DNA of 56,506 nucleotides from an uncultured Pseudomonadota bacterium (GTDB lineage Bacteria; Pseudomonadota; Gammaproteobacteria; Steroidobacterales; Steroidobacteraceae). Position numbers and translations under genes: made by a program. The notes under the pieces were generated by a model. It ran no database searches. It was given only the letters and a program-made list of their open reading frames with translations, and was not told the DNA's origin. Within the stretch, counting starts at the first letter, position 1. Each line of letters begins with the position of its first letter. The stretch lies in NCBI GenBank assembly GCA_903884235.1, contig CAISEB010000026.1, positions 1-56,506 on the forward strand, given 5' to 3'. Shown one piece after another: positions 1 to 9,575 of this stretch.

Positions 1-44
1 CCTGGTTCGTAGCCAGGTACTCTATCCAGCTGAGCTACGGGCGC
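1..44 (-). tRNA. tRNA-Arg(ACG), 5' part only
   Basis: The reverse complement begins with a 7-nt acceptor half GCGCCCG, then a D-arm (AGCTCAGCTGGATAGAGT) and an anticodon stem-loop of CCTGG, CTACGAA and CCAGG. This gives anticodon ACG, read as arginine. The variable loop, T-arm and 3' end lie outside the window. A perfect 12-bp palindrome AATCAATTGATT (47-58) lies just upstream of the tRNA 5' end. Confidence 0.93.
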
Positions 45-758
45 GTAATCAATTGATTGTCAACGCGTTTCCGGCCAATGGACTCAGTTGCCGGACCGCG
101 TAAGGGGCCGCATTGTACACAGATTAGGGGCGCGTTTGGCAACTCCGCTGAACGATTGCGCGCACCAAACCGGTGAGTTCAACCGACACCGTGGCATTCC
201 AGCGCGCCGTCGATGCGCTGAAACGCACCGCGACGGCGCGGATTGCGCGCGCGCAAGGCCAAGCCGCAGTTCTGCCTGAGCAGGGCGCCCGCCCCGATTC
301 CCGCCGAAGTCGTTCGAGATGGAGATTCCCTGCGCCCCCTTGCGAGGACGAAATGCCCGCACCCGGCGGCGCGCGCCGAGGCTGATTCGCCTGTCGATCG
401 GGGATGCTTCAGGATTGAGGCCGCCGGCGACGACGGCCGCAGGACATGGCTCATCCCGAACCATGACCTCCCGCGCATCCTTGAGACCTGCGCAGAACCG
501 GCAGCGCGCGCGTGCCTTCAACTGATTGCTTGCCAGCCTCTGCCAGGACTACGAGTTCCTGCGCGCCGGCGTGATCCTGCCCGCATCGAGCCTGGGCGTC
601 CCCCATATCGCCCCAAAGGAGGATGGGCTCCGCCATCGCGGTGGCGTCCAGGCGCCGCACGGCGCGGCGAAACCGCCCGCTGCGGCACGGCAGCGACCGT
701 GGCGCGCCGGGCGCCCAGCGCCTAACATCGGGGACTTTCCGCACCCCGGGGACGTCCG
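45..758. other. Intergenic stretch, no supported gene
   Basis: About 0.7 kb between the tRNA-Arg 5' end and the Anbu gene. Open frames exist on both strands, but they are Arg/Ala-rich, overlap each other and lack convincing ribosome binding sites, as expected of non-coding high-GC DNA. A possible leftward tRNA promoter is TTGCCA (complement of 137-142) with TACAAT (complement of 112-117), but the 19-bp spacer is long. None of the usual Anbu partner genes is recognisable here. Confidence 0.6.
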
Positions 759-1490
759 TTGACCTACTGTGTCGCCACGCTGCTCGACGAGGGCCTCGTG
801 TTCCTGTCCGACTCCCGCACCAACGCCGGCGTAGACAACATCAGCACCTTCCGGAAGATGAGCGTGTTCGAGCGCCCTGGCGATCGCGTGCTCGTGCTCA
901 TGACCGCCGGCAATCTCGCGATCACGCAGGCGGTGGTCAGCCTGTTGCGGGAGGACCTGGGACGCGCCGGGGCCGAATCCACGCTCTACACCACAGGCAA
1001 CATGTCGGACGCGGCGCGCTGCGTCGGCGATGCCATCCGCGCGGTCCACAAGCGCGACGCGGCGACGCTCAAGGAACTGGGCCACGATTTCTCCGCCAGC
1101 TTCCTGCTCGGCGGGCAGATCGGCGACGAAGTGCCGCGGCTCCTGCAGATCTACGCGGCAGGCAACTTCATCGAGGCCACGCGCGAGACGCCCTACTTCC
1201 AGATCGGCGAATTCAAGTACGGCAAGCCGATCATCGACCGCATCGTGCGTCCCGACACGTCGCTGCGTGACGCCGCGAAGTGCGCGCTGATCTCGATGGA
1301 CTCGACGATCCGCTCGAACCTGTCCGTCGGACTGCCGCTCGACCTCGCGATCTACCGGCGCAGCAGCCTGAAGCTGGAGCTGCGGCGCCAGATCAACGCC
1401 GACGACGAGTACTTCCAGATGGTCCGCTCGAGCTGGAGTCTCGCGCTACGCCACGCGTTCACCGACCTGCCCGACCTGCCCTGGGTCTGA
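759..1490 (+). CDS. Anbu proteasome-like protease
   Basis: Peptidase family T1, ancestral beta subunit (Anbu/BPH) type, 243 aa and apparently full length. The start is a TTG placed so that removal of Met1 exposes Thr2 (MTYCVA), the N-terminal nucleophile. Asp18 in LSDSRT and Lys33 in TFRKM match the Asp17/Lys33 of proteasome beta subunits when counted from the mature Thr. The family forms cytoplasmic self-compartmentalised assemblies of unclear substrate. It is usually encoded with a transglutaminase-like protein, an alpha-E protein and a circularly permuted ATP-grasp protein. None of these is adjacent here: upstream is 0.7 kb without genes, and downstream after 43 bp comes a secreted M20 hydrolase. 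Identification is secure; function is unknown. Confidence 0.93.
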   Translation: MTYCVATLLDEGLVFLSDSRTNAGVDNISTFRKMSVFERPGDRVLVLMTAGNLAITQAVVSLLREDLGRAGAESTLYTTGNMSDAARCVGDAIRAVHKRDAATLKELGHDFSASFLLGGQIGDEVPRLLQIYAAGNFIEATRETPYFQIGEFKYGKPIIDRIVRPDTSLRDAAKCALISMDSTIRSNLSVGLPLDLAIYRRSSLKLELRRQINADDEYFQMVRSSWSLALRHAFTDLPDLPWV

Positions 1491-1533
1491 CGCGCACGCT
1501 CGCCAGCCCATCCGCCACTGCCGAGGAGCACAC

Positions 1534-2901
1534 ATGCCCAGACGCCCTTCCCGCGTGATCGTCCTCGGCGCCCTCGTCCTGGGCCTGCTCGCGCTCGCCA
1601 CCCGGGCGGCGCCCTCGCCGGTCGACGGCGAAGTCACCGCGCTCGCGGACCACGAACTCGACGGGCTGGTCGGCTACTACAAGGCGCTGCACGCGACGCC
1701 GGAGCTGTCACGGCAGGAAGAGCACACGGCTGCGGACCTCGCCCGCGAACTGCGCGCCGCCGGCTTCGAGGTCACCGAGCATGTCGGCCGCTACACGCTG
1801 CCGGGCTACAAGGGCACCGGCGTCGTCGCCGTGCTGCGCAACGGCGCGGGCCCGACCCTGCTCATCCGCGCCGACATGGACGCGCTGCCCATCGAGGAAC
1901 AGACGGGCCTGCCGTACGCGAGCCATCGCCGGATGAAGAACGAGGCCGGCGTCGAGATGCCCGTCATGCATGCGTGCGGGCATGATGTCCACGTCACCTC
2001 GCTGGTCGGCACCGCGCGCGTGTTGTCGAAACTGCGGTCGCGCTGGCACGGCACGCTCATCCTGCTCGGCCAGCCTGCCGAGGAGACGATCGACGGCGCG
2101 CTGGCGGTCGTGCGCGACGGGCTTTACGAGCGTTTCCCGCGCCCGGACCTCGTGCTGGCACTGCACGACTCGCCGTTCCTGCCCGCCGGTGCAGTCGGCG
2201 TCACCCCCGGTTACGCGATGGCGACCTCGACGCAGATGGACGTCGTCGTCCGCGGCGTCGGCGGCCACGGATCGCGCCCGGAGGACGTCAAGGACCCGAT
2301 CGTGCTGGCGGCGAACATCGTGATGCAGCTGCAGACCATCGTCAGCCGCGAGATCTCGCCGTTCGACCAGGCGGTCGTGACGGTCGGCACGATCCATGGC
2401 GGCACGAGGCGCAACATCATCCCGAACGACGTCAAGCTGGAGCTGAACATCCGCGCCTACAAGCCCGAGGTCCGCGAGCACATCATCCAGGCGGTCGCGC
2501 GGATATCACGGGCGGCAGCGCTCGGCGCCGGCATGCCGGAGGATCGACTGCCGCTCGTGTCGGTACTCGAGGGCGAATTCGCGCCGGCGCTCTACAACGA
2601 GCCCGCCACGGTCGCCCGCGTGCGCGGCGCGTTCGAGCGGGTGCTGGGGGCGGAGAACGTCCACAGCGTGGATCCGGTGATGGCCAGCGAGGACTTCGGC
2701 TATCTCGGCGTCGACGGCAAGATCCCGGTGATGATGTTCGCGCTCGGCGCGAACTCCCAAGAGCTCATCGACGAGGCGCAGCGCACGGGCGTGCCGGTGC
2801 ACGGGCTGCACACGTCGCGATTCGAACCCATCCCGGCGCCGACGCTGCGCACGGGCGTGGTGGCGATGTCGACGGCGATCCTCGAGATCCTCGGCAACTG
2901 A
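1534..2901 (+). CDS. Secreted M20-family amidohydrolase/peptidase
   Basis: 455 aa with an N-terminal signal peptide (hydrophobic run VLGALVLGLLALA, likely cleavage after ATRAA), so the enzyme is probably periplasmic. Dinuclear-metal features of the M20D amidohydrolase branch are visible: ADMDALPIEE, HACGHDVH, the general-base pair in GQPAEET, the metal His in ALHDSPF, and ASEDFG near the C-terminus. The lid domain lies in the middle (about residues 220-340). Family members hydrolyse N-acyl or peptide amide bonds (hippurate, indole-acetyl amino acids, small peptides); the substrate here cannot be read from sequence. The ATG at 1534 follows GAGGAG. The stop overlaps the start of the next gene by one base (TGATG), so the two are probably co-translated. 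Confidence 0.9.
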   Translation: MPRRPSRVIVLGALVLGLLALATRAAPSPVDGEVTALADHELDGLVGYYKALHATPELSRQEEHTAADLARELRAAGFEVTEHVGRYTLPGYKGTGVVAVLRNGAGPTLLIRADMDALPIEEQTGLPYASHRRMKNEAGVEMPVMHACGHDVHVTSLVGTARVLSKLRSRWHGTLILLGQPAEETIDGALAVVRDGLYERFPRPDLVLALHDSPFLPAGAVGVTPGYAMATSTQMDVVVRGVGGHGSRPEDVKDPIVLAANIVMQLQTIVSREISPFDQAVVTVGTIHGGTRRNIIPNDVKLELNIRAYKPEVREHIIQAVARISRAAALGAGMPEDRLPLVSVLEGEFAPALYNEPATVARVRGAFERVLGAENVHSVDPVMASEDFGYLGVDGKIPVMMFALGANSQELIDEAQRTGVPVHGLHTSRFEPIPAPTLRTGVVAMSTAILEILGN

Positions 2902-3278
2902 TGCGAATGGCACCCGCGTCGATCAGCTACCAGTTGCTGATCGACGTGCCTAGAGCGATTCGTCTGGAAGTCGGTCGCCTGGGATGGATCGACCTTCCGG
3001 CTGGCCGGTATCTCTATACCGGTTCCGCGCGTCGTGCACTCGACGCGCGGATCGCGCGTCACCTGCGCGAGCAGAAGCCGCGGCGTTGGCACATCGACTG
3101 GCTGACGACCGCGCCCGGCGTGCGGGTCCGCGAGCACCTGCGCTCGACCACGCCCGAGTGCGAACTCAACCGGGCGACGCCCGGCACGATCCCGGTCGCG
3201 GGCTTCGGGGCGAGCGACTGCCGTGCCGGCTGCCGCGCCCACCTGAAGCGTGTGCCAGGCCGCGCGGCGCCTGCCTGA
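2901..3278 (+). CDS. DUF123 / GIY-YIG-like protein
   Basis: 125 aa. The motif AGRYLYTGSA matches the GIY-YIG-like core of DUF123 proteins. Stand-alone DUF123 proteins, and DUF123 domains fused to endonuclease III, are known in archaea and bacteria; biochemical function is not established. RHLREQKPRRWHIDWL and the cysteines in ECEL, SDCRAGCRAHL fit the family, where conserved Cys/His may bind metal. The start overlaps the stop of the M20 gene by one base, which suggests translational coupling rather than functional linkage. The C-terminus (RVPGRAAPA) is an unconserved tail. The family call is fairly sure; nuclease activity is not claimed. Confidence 0.82.
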   Translation: MRMAPASISYQLLIDVPRAIRLEVGRLGWIDLPAGRYLYTGSARRALDARIARHLREQKPRRWHIDWLTTAPGVRVREHLRSTTPECELNRATPGTIPVAGFGASDCRAGCRAHLKRVPGRAAPA

Positions 3279-3312
3279 GGCGAACCTCAGGTACGCCTGC
3301 ACGCCAGGTGAG

Positions 3313-4758
3313 TCACGCGAGGCGACGCCGCAGCGCGAGCCCGCGGTCGTCCCAGGGCATCTCGCGCTCGAGCCACGCCGCGAGCGACAGCAGCATCGCG
3401 TCCTCGCCGAGCCGAGCGGCGAACTGCACGCCGATCGGCAGTCCCGAACGGCTCTGCCCGAGCGGCAGCGAGATCGCCGGCTGTCCCGTGGCGTTGAAGA
3501 GCTCCGTATACGGCGCGTAGCGGTAGGAGGCTTCCGCCCACGCCTCGAAGCTCATCGCGCCGGTGCGTCCGTCGATCGCCCCGGTCAGCGGGGGCAGGGT
3601 TGCCGTCGTCGGCAGCAGCAGGGCGTCGAGGTCACGCGCAGCATGCGCCAGCGCACGCGTCGCCTGGGTGCAGGCGCGCCGCGCCCGGACATAGTCGACG
3701 GCGCTCCAGCGACCGCCCGCGAGCATGCATTCGCGCGTCACCAGCTCCAGTTCGGCGGCATGGGGTTTGCGACCGACCCGGGATTCGTAGTGGTCGATCT
3801 CCTCGGCGATCGCCGTCATCCAGATGACCGCCGCTGAATCGGCGATGTCGGTCTCGCGCGGGAACTCGAAGGCCCGGACCGCGTGGCCAGCCCCCGCGAG
3901 GACGCGCCCGACGTTCTCGACGGCGGCGCCGATCTCCTCGTCAGGCGCGATGCCGCCAGAGGAGCGCATTGCGACGCCGATGCGCAGCGGCCGGAGTGTT
4001 TCGTGCAGGCCGTCGACAGAGCGCCTGCCATGCCAAGCGAACGGTTGGCGGCTCGTCGACTCGGCACCCGCGGTGAGGTCGAGCATCAGCGCCGAATCGC
4101 GCACGGTCCGCGACAGCACGTGCTCGCAATCGAACCCGCCGGCGAGCTCGTCGTGGTGGGGACCGACCGGCACGATTCCACGGCTGGGCTTCAGGCCGAC
4201 GAGCCCGCACGCGGCGGCCGGGACGCGGATCGAACCGCCGGAATCCGTCGCGTGCGCAACGGGCACCATTCCGCTCGCGACCGCCGCAGCCGCACCGCCA
4301 CTGGAACCGCCGGGCGAACGCGCACCATCCCAGGGATTCGCGGTCGACCCGCGCCAGGTCGGCTCGGTGATGAAGTCGGCGGCCCACTCCGGCAGGTTGG
4401 TGCGCCCGAGGATCATGAGCCCCGCGCGACGCCAGCGCTCGGCGAGCGGCGCGTCCACGGTCGCAGGGGGCAGGTCGCCGAGCCAGCGGCACGACGCGGT
4501 CAGCCGCAGCCCGGCGACGTCAATGTTCATGTCCTTGGCGAGGAACGGCACGCCGGCGAGGGGCCGCTGGGATTCGACGCGCGACGCGAGCTCGAGTGCG
4601 GGCCCGAATGCGGTCTCGGTGACCGCATTGAGCCAGCCGTTCAGCGCACCGATGCGCTCGATCGCCGCCTCGACGACCTCGACCGACGTCCGTTCGCCTG
4701 AGCGCACGGCCGCAGCAAGGCTCGTCGCATCCATCGCCACGTAGTCATCGGGGGTCAT
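3313..4758 (-). CDS. Amidase (amidase-signature family)
   Basis: 481 aa from the ATG at 4758 (MTPDDYVAMD). An in-frame ATG at 4794 is possible but has no ribosome binding site. The Ser-cisSer-Lys triad of the amidase signature family is present: catalytic Lys in PFLAKDMNID, the Gly/Ser loop GSSGGAAAAVASGM, and the nucleophile region DSGGSIRVPAAACGLVGLKP. Length is typical. These enzymes hydrolyse carboxamides to acids and ammonia. It resembles stand-alone amidases more than GatA, because no gatB or gatC neighbours it. It converges on the DUF123 gene (34-bp gap) and diverges from the frd operon. Confidence 0.9.
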   Translation of the reverse strand: MTPDDYVAMDATSLAAAVRSGERTSVEVVEAAIERIGALNGWLNAVTETAFGPALELASRVESQRPLAGVPFLAKDMNIDVAGLRLTASCRWLGDLPPATVDAPLAERWRRAGLMILGRTNLPEWAADFITEPTWRGSTANPWDGARSPGGSSGGAAAAVASGMVPVAHATDSGGSIRVPAAACGLVGLKPSRGIVPVGPHHDELAGGFDCEHVLSRTVRDSALMLDLTAGAESTSRQPFAWHGRRSVDGLHETLRPLRIGVAMRSSGGIAPDEEIGAAVENVGRVLAGAGHAVRAFEFPRETDIADSAAVIWMTAIAEEIDHYESRVGRKPHAAELELVTRECMLAGGRWSAVDYVRARRACTQATRALAHAARDLDALLLPTTATLPPLTGAIDGRTGAMSFEAWAEASYRYAPYTELFNATGQPAISLPLGQSRSGLPIGVQFAARLGEDAMLLSLAAWLEREMPWDDRGLALRRRLA

Positions 4759-5096
4759 CGGAAGCGCCCTGTCGAGAGGAGTCGCCGAGATCATGGAGGA
4801 CGCGGCAGCGGCACGCAACGCGATGCAGAGAAGGCCGCGTGCGCAGGGCCACCTGCCCCCCGGGGGCGGGCCACGGCCACGTCCCGGACTACCGCGCATC
4901 GCGCCCAGCGACCCTCGGGACGCCGGATCCGGCGCCCGAGGGCGCCGGCCGCCACCGGCGAGATCCCGCAGACGGGTTTAGTGCGTATGTTCTCCGCATC
5001 GCTCCACTGTGCACACTACCCGTGGCACGTCGCCCGTGGCGGACCCTCACGGTTCCACTGCCCGCGGCGCCCCTCGGCGGACCCGGAGGTCGTGAC
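4759..5096. other. Divergent intergenic region amidase/frdCAB
   Basis: 338 bp that must hold the promoters of the leftward amidase and the rightward frd operon. I looked for an FNR/ANR-type box (TTGAT-N4-ATCAA), which would fit anaerobic control of fumarate reductase, and did not find one. No clear -35/-10 pair stands out. The short open frames here are not convincing genes. Confidence 0.5.
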
Positions 5097-5828
5097 GTGG
5101 ACTCGAGCGTCGAAGCGCATCGCGCCGGAGGCGCATGGCCGGCCCGACTTGACGTCGCGCAGAGCGCGACCGGGCTCTGCCTCGCCGCCTTCCTGATGCT
5201 GCACATGGCATTCGTGTCCTCGATCCTCATCAGCGAGCGGGCGTTCTACACGGTCGCGCGCTTCTTCGAGGGCCAGTACCTGCTCGGCACCTCGCACCCT
5301 GCGATCGTCTCGGGCGTCGCGGCCGTCGTGCTGCTGCTGTTCGTCGTCCACGCCGCACTCGCGATGCGCAAGCTCCCGCACGACCAGCACCAGCTCGGCG
5401 CGTACCGCCGGCACGCCGCGCGCTTCGGTCATGCCGATACGTCGCTGTGGGGCTGGCAGGCCGCCACAGGCTTCGCGCTGTTCTTCCTCGGGACGATCCA
5501 CCTGTACGGCATGCTGACGCGCCCCGCCCTGATCGGGCCGTTCGAATCGGCGGATCGCGTCTGGAGTGGCCGGATGTGGCCGCTGTACCTCGTCCTCTTG
5601 TTCGTCGTCGAAGTGCATGGCGGGCTCGGACTGTATCGCCTGGCGCTGAAATGGGACTGGCCGCGCGGGGTCGATCGGACCCGCCTGCGCAGGCTCAAGA
5701 CCGCGTTCAGCGTGTTCTTCATCACGCTCGGACTCGTCAGCCTCGGCGCCTACGTCCGCATCGGCATCGCGCACGCGGACCATGCCGGGGAGCGCTGGAC
5801 CCCGGCCCTCTCGACAGCGGGGCGCTGA
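5097..5828 (+). CDS. frdC: Fumarate reductase di-heme cytochrome b subunit
   Basis: 243 aa from a GTG at 5097 preceded by GGAGG at 5085-5089. It is a five-helix membrane anchor of the Wolinella-type quinol:fumarate reductase. Four His are placed as the axial ligands of two b hemes: H36, H85, H135 and H174, each exactly 8 less than the W. succinogenes ligands H44, H93, H143 and H182. The two acidic residues important there, Glu66 (quinol oxidation) and Glu180 (transmembrane proton path), correspond to E58 and E172 here. This supports a di-heme enzyme using a low-potential quinone. First gene of frdCAB, 5 bp from frdA. A succinate dehydrogenase of the same architecture cannot be wholly excluded. 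Confidence 0.93.
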   Translation: MDSSVEAHRAGGAWPARLDVAQSATGLCLAAFLMLHMAFVSSILISERAFYTVARFFEGQYLLGTSHPAIVSGVAAVVLLLFVVHAALAMRKLPHDQHQLGAYRRHAARFGHADTSLWGWQAATGFALFFLGTIHLYGMLTRPALIGPFESADRVWSGRMWPLYLVLLFVVEVHGGLGLYRLALKWDWPRGVDRTRLRRLKTAFSVFFITLGLVSLGAYVRIGIAHADHAGERWTPALSTAGR

Positions 5829-5833
5829 ACCGG

Positions 5834-7813
5834 ATGCGCATCTTCTACACGGACGTCCTCGTGGTCGGCGGCGGCCTTGCCGGCCTACGGGCCGCGGTCG
5901 GCGCCCGCCGCCGCGGCCACGACGTGACGATCCTCAGCCTCGTGCCACCCAAGCGCTCGCACTCGGCAGCCGCGCAGGGCGGCATGCAGGCCAGCCTCGC
6001 GAACACGACGAAGGGTGCCGGCGACAACGAGGACGTGCATTTCGAGGACACCGTGCGCGGCTCCGACTGGGGCTGCGACCAGGTTGTCGCGCGGATGTTC
6101 GCGCACACGGCCCCGAAGGCGGTGCGGGAATTGGCGGCCTGGGGCGTTCCCTGGAATCGGGTCACCGCCGGTACCCGTGAAGTCGTGATGGACGGCAAGC
6201 ACGTCACGCTCGAGGAACCCGCCCTCGCGCACGGCCTGATCACCGCGCGCGATTTCGGCGGCACGAAGAAGTGGCGCACGTGCTACGTCTCCGACGGCAC
6301 GGGGCACGCGATGCTCTACGCGGTCAGCGATCGCGCGATCGCCGAGGGCATCCCGGTCCACGAGCGCAAGGAGGCCATCGCGCTGATCCACGATGGCGGC
6401 CGTTGCCACGGTGCGATCGTGCGCGACCTCGTGTCGGGCGACCTCACCGCCTACCTTGCCCGCGCGACATGCATCGCCACCGGCGGCTTCGGGCGACTGT
6501 ACCGCTCGACGACGAACGCCGTGATCAATGAAGGCATGGGCGCAGCCATCGCGCTCGAGACCGGTGCCGCGACGCTCGCGAACATGGAGGCGGTGCAGTT
6601 CCATCCCACCGCGATCTTCCCGGCCGGCATCCTCGTGACCGAAGGCTGCCGGGGCGACGGTGGGGTACTGCGCGACGCGGCCGGGCACAGGTTCATGCCG
6701 GACTACGAGCCGGAGAAGAAGGAGCTCGCCTCGCGCGACGTCGTGTCGCGCCGCATGGAGCAGCACTTGCGCGCAGGGCACGGGGCGACCAGCCCCTTCG
6801 GTCAGCACCTATGGCTCGACATCACGCTGCTCGGTACCGCCCACATCGACGGCAAGCTGCGCGAGGTCAAGGAAATCTGCCGCAACTTCCTCGGCATAGA
6901 CCCCGCACGGGACTGGATCGCGGTCCGCCCCGCACAGCACTACTCGATGGGCGGCATCCGCACCGACGCCACGGGCGCCGCGCGCGGCCTCGTTGGACTT
7001 TACGCATGCGGGGAGGCCGCCTGCTGGGACCTGCACGGATTCAACCGCCTTGGCGGGAACTCCGTCGCCGAGACCGTCGTTGCCGGGATGATCGTCGGCG
7101 AGCACATCGCCGACCTTTGCGAGTCGTCGGATGGCGACCTGACGTTCTCGACGGCGCTCGCCGCCGAGTTCCTGTCGCGCGAGGAGGCGCGGCTCGGCGC
7201 GCTCCTGCACGGCGGCGGCGCGGAGTCGCCGGTCGCGTTGATGACCCGCATGCAAACCCTGATGACCGACAACGTCGGCATCTTCAGGCGTGGCGACCTG
7301 CTGCAGGACGCCGTCACGGAACTGCGTGCGTTGTCCGTGCGCGCACGCAACCTGCACGTCGGAACGCAGCGACGCGGCGCGAACCCCGAACTCGTTACGG
7401 CCTATCGCCTGCAGCGCATGCTGAAGCTGTCGCTGTGCGTCACGGAGGGCGCGCTGGCGCGCACCGAGAGCCGTGGCGCCCACTTCCGCGAGGACTATCC
7501 GCGCCGCGACGACGCAACGTGGCTGCAGCGCACGCTGGCGACGTGGCCCGATCCAGAACAGGCGACGCCGACCCTCGCCTACGAACCGCTCGATGTGATG
7601 TCGATGGAGCTGCCACCCGGGTGGCGGGGCTACGGGGCACGCGACGCCATCGAGCACCCGGACACCGAGCGTCGCGCGAGGGAGGTCGCTGCACTGCGGG
7701 AAGCCCGGCCCGCGGCCGACCGCCACGCCCTGCAGGCGGCGCTGCTGCCATTCCTGCACCTGCTGCCACCACGACTGCGCGGGCCGAATGCGCGTGCCGG
7801 AGGGGACGCCTGA
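5834..7813 (+). CDS. frdA: Fumarate reductase flavoprotein subunit
   Basis: 659 aa from ATG 5834, close to the length of Wolinella FrdA. The N-terminal dinucleotide fold [12 protein letters not shown] is followed by [10 protein letters not shown], whose His43 is the site of covalent FAD attachment in this family (also residue 43 in W. succinogenes). Catalytic and capping-domain signatures are [27 protein letters not shown] and [13 protein letters not shown]. The protein reduces fumarate to succinate, or the reverse, on the inner membrane face. It lies between frdC and frdB; its stop overlaps the frdB start by one base. The gene order C-A-B is that of epsilonproteobacterial QFR, unlike E. coli frdABCD. 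Confidence 0.95.
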   Translation: MRIFYTDVLVVGGGLAGLRAAVGARRRGHDVTILSLVPPKRSHSAAAQGGMQASLANTTKGAGDNEDVHFEDTVRGSDWGCDQVVARMFAHTAPKAVRELAAWGVPWNRVTAGTREVVMDGKHVTLEEPALAHGLITARDFGGTKKWRTCYVSDGTGHAMLYAVSDRAIAEGIPVHERKEAIALIHDGGRCHGAIVRDLVSGDLTAYLARATCIATGGFGRLYRSTTNAVINEGMGAAIALETGAATLANMEAVQFHPTAIFPAGILVTEGCRGDGGVLRDAAGHRFMPDYEPEKKELASRDVVSRRMEQHLRAGHGATSPFGQHLWLDITLLGTAHIDGKLREVKEICRNFLGIDPARDWIAVRPAQHYSMGGIRTDATGAARGLVGLYACGEAACWDLHGFNRLGGNSVAETVVAGMIVGEHIADLCESSDGDLTFSTALAAEFLSREEARLGALLHGGGAESPVALMTRMQTLMTDNVGIFRRGDLLQDAVTELRALSVRARNLHVGTQRRGANPELVTAYRLQRMLKLSLCVTEGALARTESRGAHFREDYPRRDDATWLQRTLATWPDPEQATPTLAYEPLDVMSMELPPGWRGYGARDAIEHPDTERRAREVAALREARPAADRHALQAALLPFLHLLPPRLRGPNARAGGDA

Positions 7814-8544
7814 TGTCGGCCCCGACGCCACGCCGACTCACGATCCACATCCTGCGCAGCGCGCCGGGCGACGACGCGACGCCCCATTTCGAGGCGTTCC
7901 GCATCGACGAGTCGGAAGGGATGACGCTGTTCATCGCCCTGAACGAGATCCGCGCGAACCTCGATCCATCGTTGCAATTCGACTTCGTGTGCCGCGCAGG
8001 AATCTGCGGCAGCTGCGGGATGCTGATCAACGGGCGGCCTGGGCTCGCCTGCAGCACGCTGACCCACGACCTCGGGACCGAATTCACCCTCGCGCCGCTG
8101 CCGGTCTTCGCGGTGATCGGCGACCTGTCGGTGGACACGGGGCGCTGGATGCGGGCGATGTCGGAACGACTGGAGACCTGGATCCACGCCACGACGGACG
8201 CCGATCTCGATGCGGTCGAACCGAGGATGGAGCCCGCCCTCGCCGAGGCGATCTACGAGGCGGACCGCTGCATCGAATGCGGCTGCTGCATCGCGGCTTG
8301 CGGCACCGCGCAGATGCGCCCGGATTTCGTCGGCGCGGTGGGGCTCAACAAGATCGCCCGCTTCCGCCTCGATCCGCGTGACGAGCGCGAGGACGCCGAC
8401 CATTATGCCCTCGTCGGTAACGACGACGGGGTGTTCGGCTGCATGACCCTGCTCGGCTGCCACGACGTCTGCCCGAAGGGGCTTTCGCTGCGCTCGCAGA
8501 TCGCCTACCTGCGGCGCGGCATGGCGGCGCAGGGATTGCGCTGA
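7813..8544 (+). CDS. frdB: Fumarate reductase iron-sulfur subunit
   Basis: 243 aa. The N-terminal plant-type ferredoxin domain carries the [2Fe-2S] ligands CRAGICGSC and the distal Cys in GLAC. The C-terminal domain carries CIECGCCIAAC, the Cys in FGCMTLLGCHDVCPKG and related positions for the [4Fe-4S] and [3Fe-4S] clusters. It carries electrons between the hemes of FrdC and the FAD of FrdA. The ATG overlaps the frdA stop (TGATG). It is the last gene of the operon; 92 bp follow before an unrelated ABC transporter operon. Confidence 0.95.
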   Translation: MSAPTPRRLTIHILRSAPGDDATPHFEAFRIDESEGMTLFIALNEIRANLDPSLQFDFVCRAGICGSCGMLINGRPGLACSTLTHDLGTEFTLAPLPVFAVIGDLSVDTGRWMRAMSERLETWIHATTDADLDAVEPRMEPALAEAIYEADRCIECGCCIAACGTAQMRPDFVGAVGLNKIARFRLDPRDEREDADHYALVGNDDGVFGCMTLLGCHDVCPKGLSLRSQIAYLRRGMAAQGLR

Positions 8545-8636
8545 AGTTCGTGCCAGCGGTGTCAAAAGGCACCCCACGATGGCAGTATCGGCAGCAATGA
8601 CGCGGTGAACGCGTTGCCGGGCAAGCCGCGAGAGAC

Positions 8637-9575
8637 ATGGAACTGGTCGCCGAACACCTGGGCAAGCGGTTTGGAACGGTCGAGGCCCTCGCGGACGTGA
8701 GCTTCGGCGCGGCGGCCGGCGAAGTGCTCGGCCTGCTCGGCCCCAATGGGGCGGGGAAGTCGACGGCGGTCGGCATCATTGCCGGGCTCGTCAGGCCCGA
8801 TCGCGGGTCGGTGCGGATTGGCGGCGATGCCATCGGCACGGACGCGGCCCCGGCGAAGCGCCGCATCGGGCTCGTCCCGCAGGAAATCGCGCTCTTCGAT
8901 GAACTCCCGGCACGCATGAACCTGCGGTTCTTCGGCGCACTGTACGGACTCTCCGGCCGCGTCCTCGCCGCGCGGGTCGCCGAGGCGCTCGACCTCGTGC
9001 AGCTCAGCGAGCGCGCCGGCGACCTGCCGCGCGAGTTCAGTGGCGGCATGCGGCGCCGGCTGAACATCGCCGCCGCGCTGCTCCACCAACCGCGCCTGCT
9101 GCTGCTCGACGAACCGACGGTGGGCGTCGATCCACAGAGCCGCAATGCGATCTTCGGTACGATCCAGGCCCTGGCCGATGCCGGCCGTACGGTGTTGTAC
9201 ACGACCCACTACATGGAGGAGGTCGAGCGCCTCTGCCGCCGGGTGGTCGTGATCGACCACGGGCGGGTACTCGCCGACGACACGCTTGAAGGCCTGATGG
9301 CGCGGGCGCCGACCGCGAGCCGCCTGATCCTCAGCCTTGATGCCTCGCCTGGCCCGGCGGCGCTCGCCGAACTCGCCGCGCTGCCCGGCGTCACGGGCAC
9401 GGAGGCCGTCGGCGGCGAACTGGTGGTGCTCGCGGGCGATCTCGGCGCGGCGACGCCCCGCGTCCTCGAGTGCCTCGCGGCCCGCGGCATCCGCTGCCAG
9501 GCGCTCCACAGCCGCCGCCCCAACCTCGAGGATGCGTTCCTGGCCCTGACCGGTCGGACGCTGCGCGACGCATGA
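8637..9575 (+). CDS. ABC-2 type exporter, ATP-binding subunit
   Basis: 312 aa. Walker A GPNGAGKST, Q-loop region LVPQEIALF, signature FSGGMRRRL and Walker B LLLLDEPTVG are all intact, with the switch His in YTTHYMEEVE. The C-terminal 100 residues form the accessory domain common in DrrA/CcmA-type ATPases. It should power the membrane subunit encoded next, whose start overlaps this stop (ATGA). Substrate is unknown; relatives export drugs, polysaccharides or lipids. ATG 8637 follows GAGAGA. Confidence 0.93.
   Translation: MELVAEHLGKRFGTVEALADVSFGAAAGEVLGLLGPNGAGKSTAVGIIAGLVRPDRGSVRIGGDAIGTDAAPAKRRIGLVPQEIALFDELPARMNLRFFGALYGLSGRVLAARVAEALDLVQLSERAGDLPREFSGGMRRRLNIAAALLHQPRLLLLDEPTVGVDPQSRNAIFGTIQALADAGRTVLYTTHYMEEVERLCRRVVVIDHGRVLADDTLEGLMARAPTASRLILSLDASPGPAALAELAALPGVTGTEAVGGELVVLAGDLGAATPRVLECLAARGIRCQALHSRRPNLEDAFLALTGRTLRDA

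Noticed and set aside
243..725. 160-codon open frame upstream of the Anbu gene
   Set aside because: Arg/Ala/Pro-rich composition, overlapping frames on both strands, no ribosome binding site and no recognisable motif; typical chance frame in GC-rich DNA.
4759..5096. FNR/ANR box upstream of frdC
   Set aside because: Searched for TTGAT-N4-ATCAA and close variants in the 338-bp gap; none convincing.
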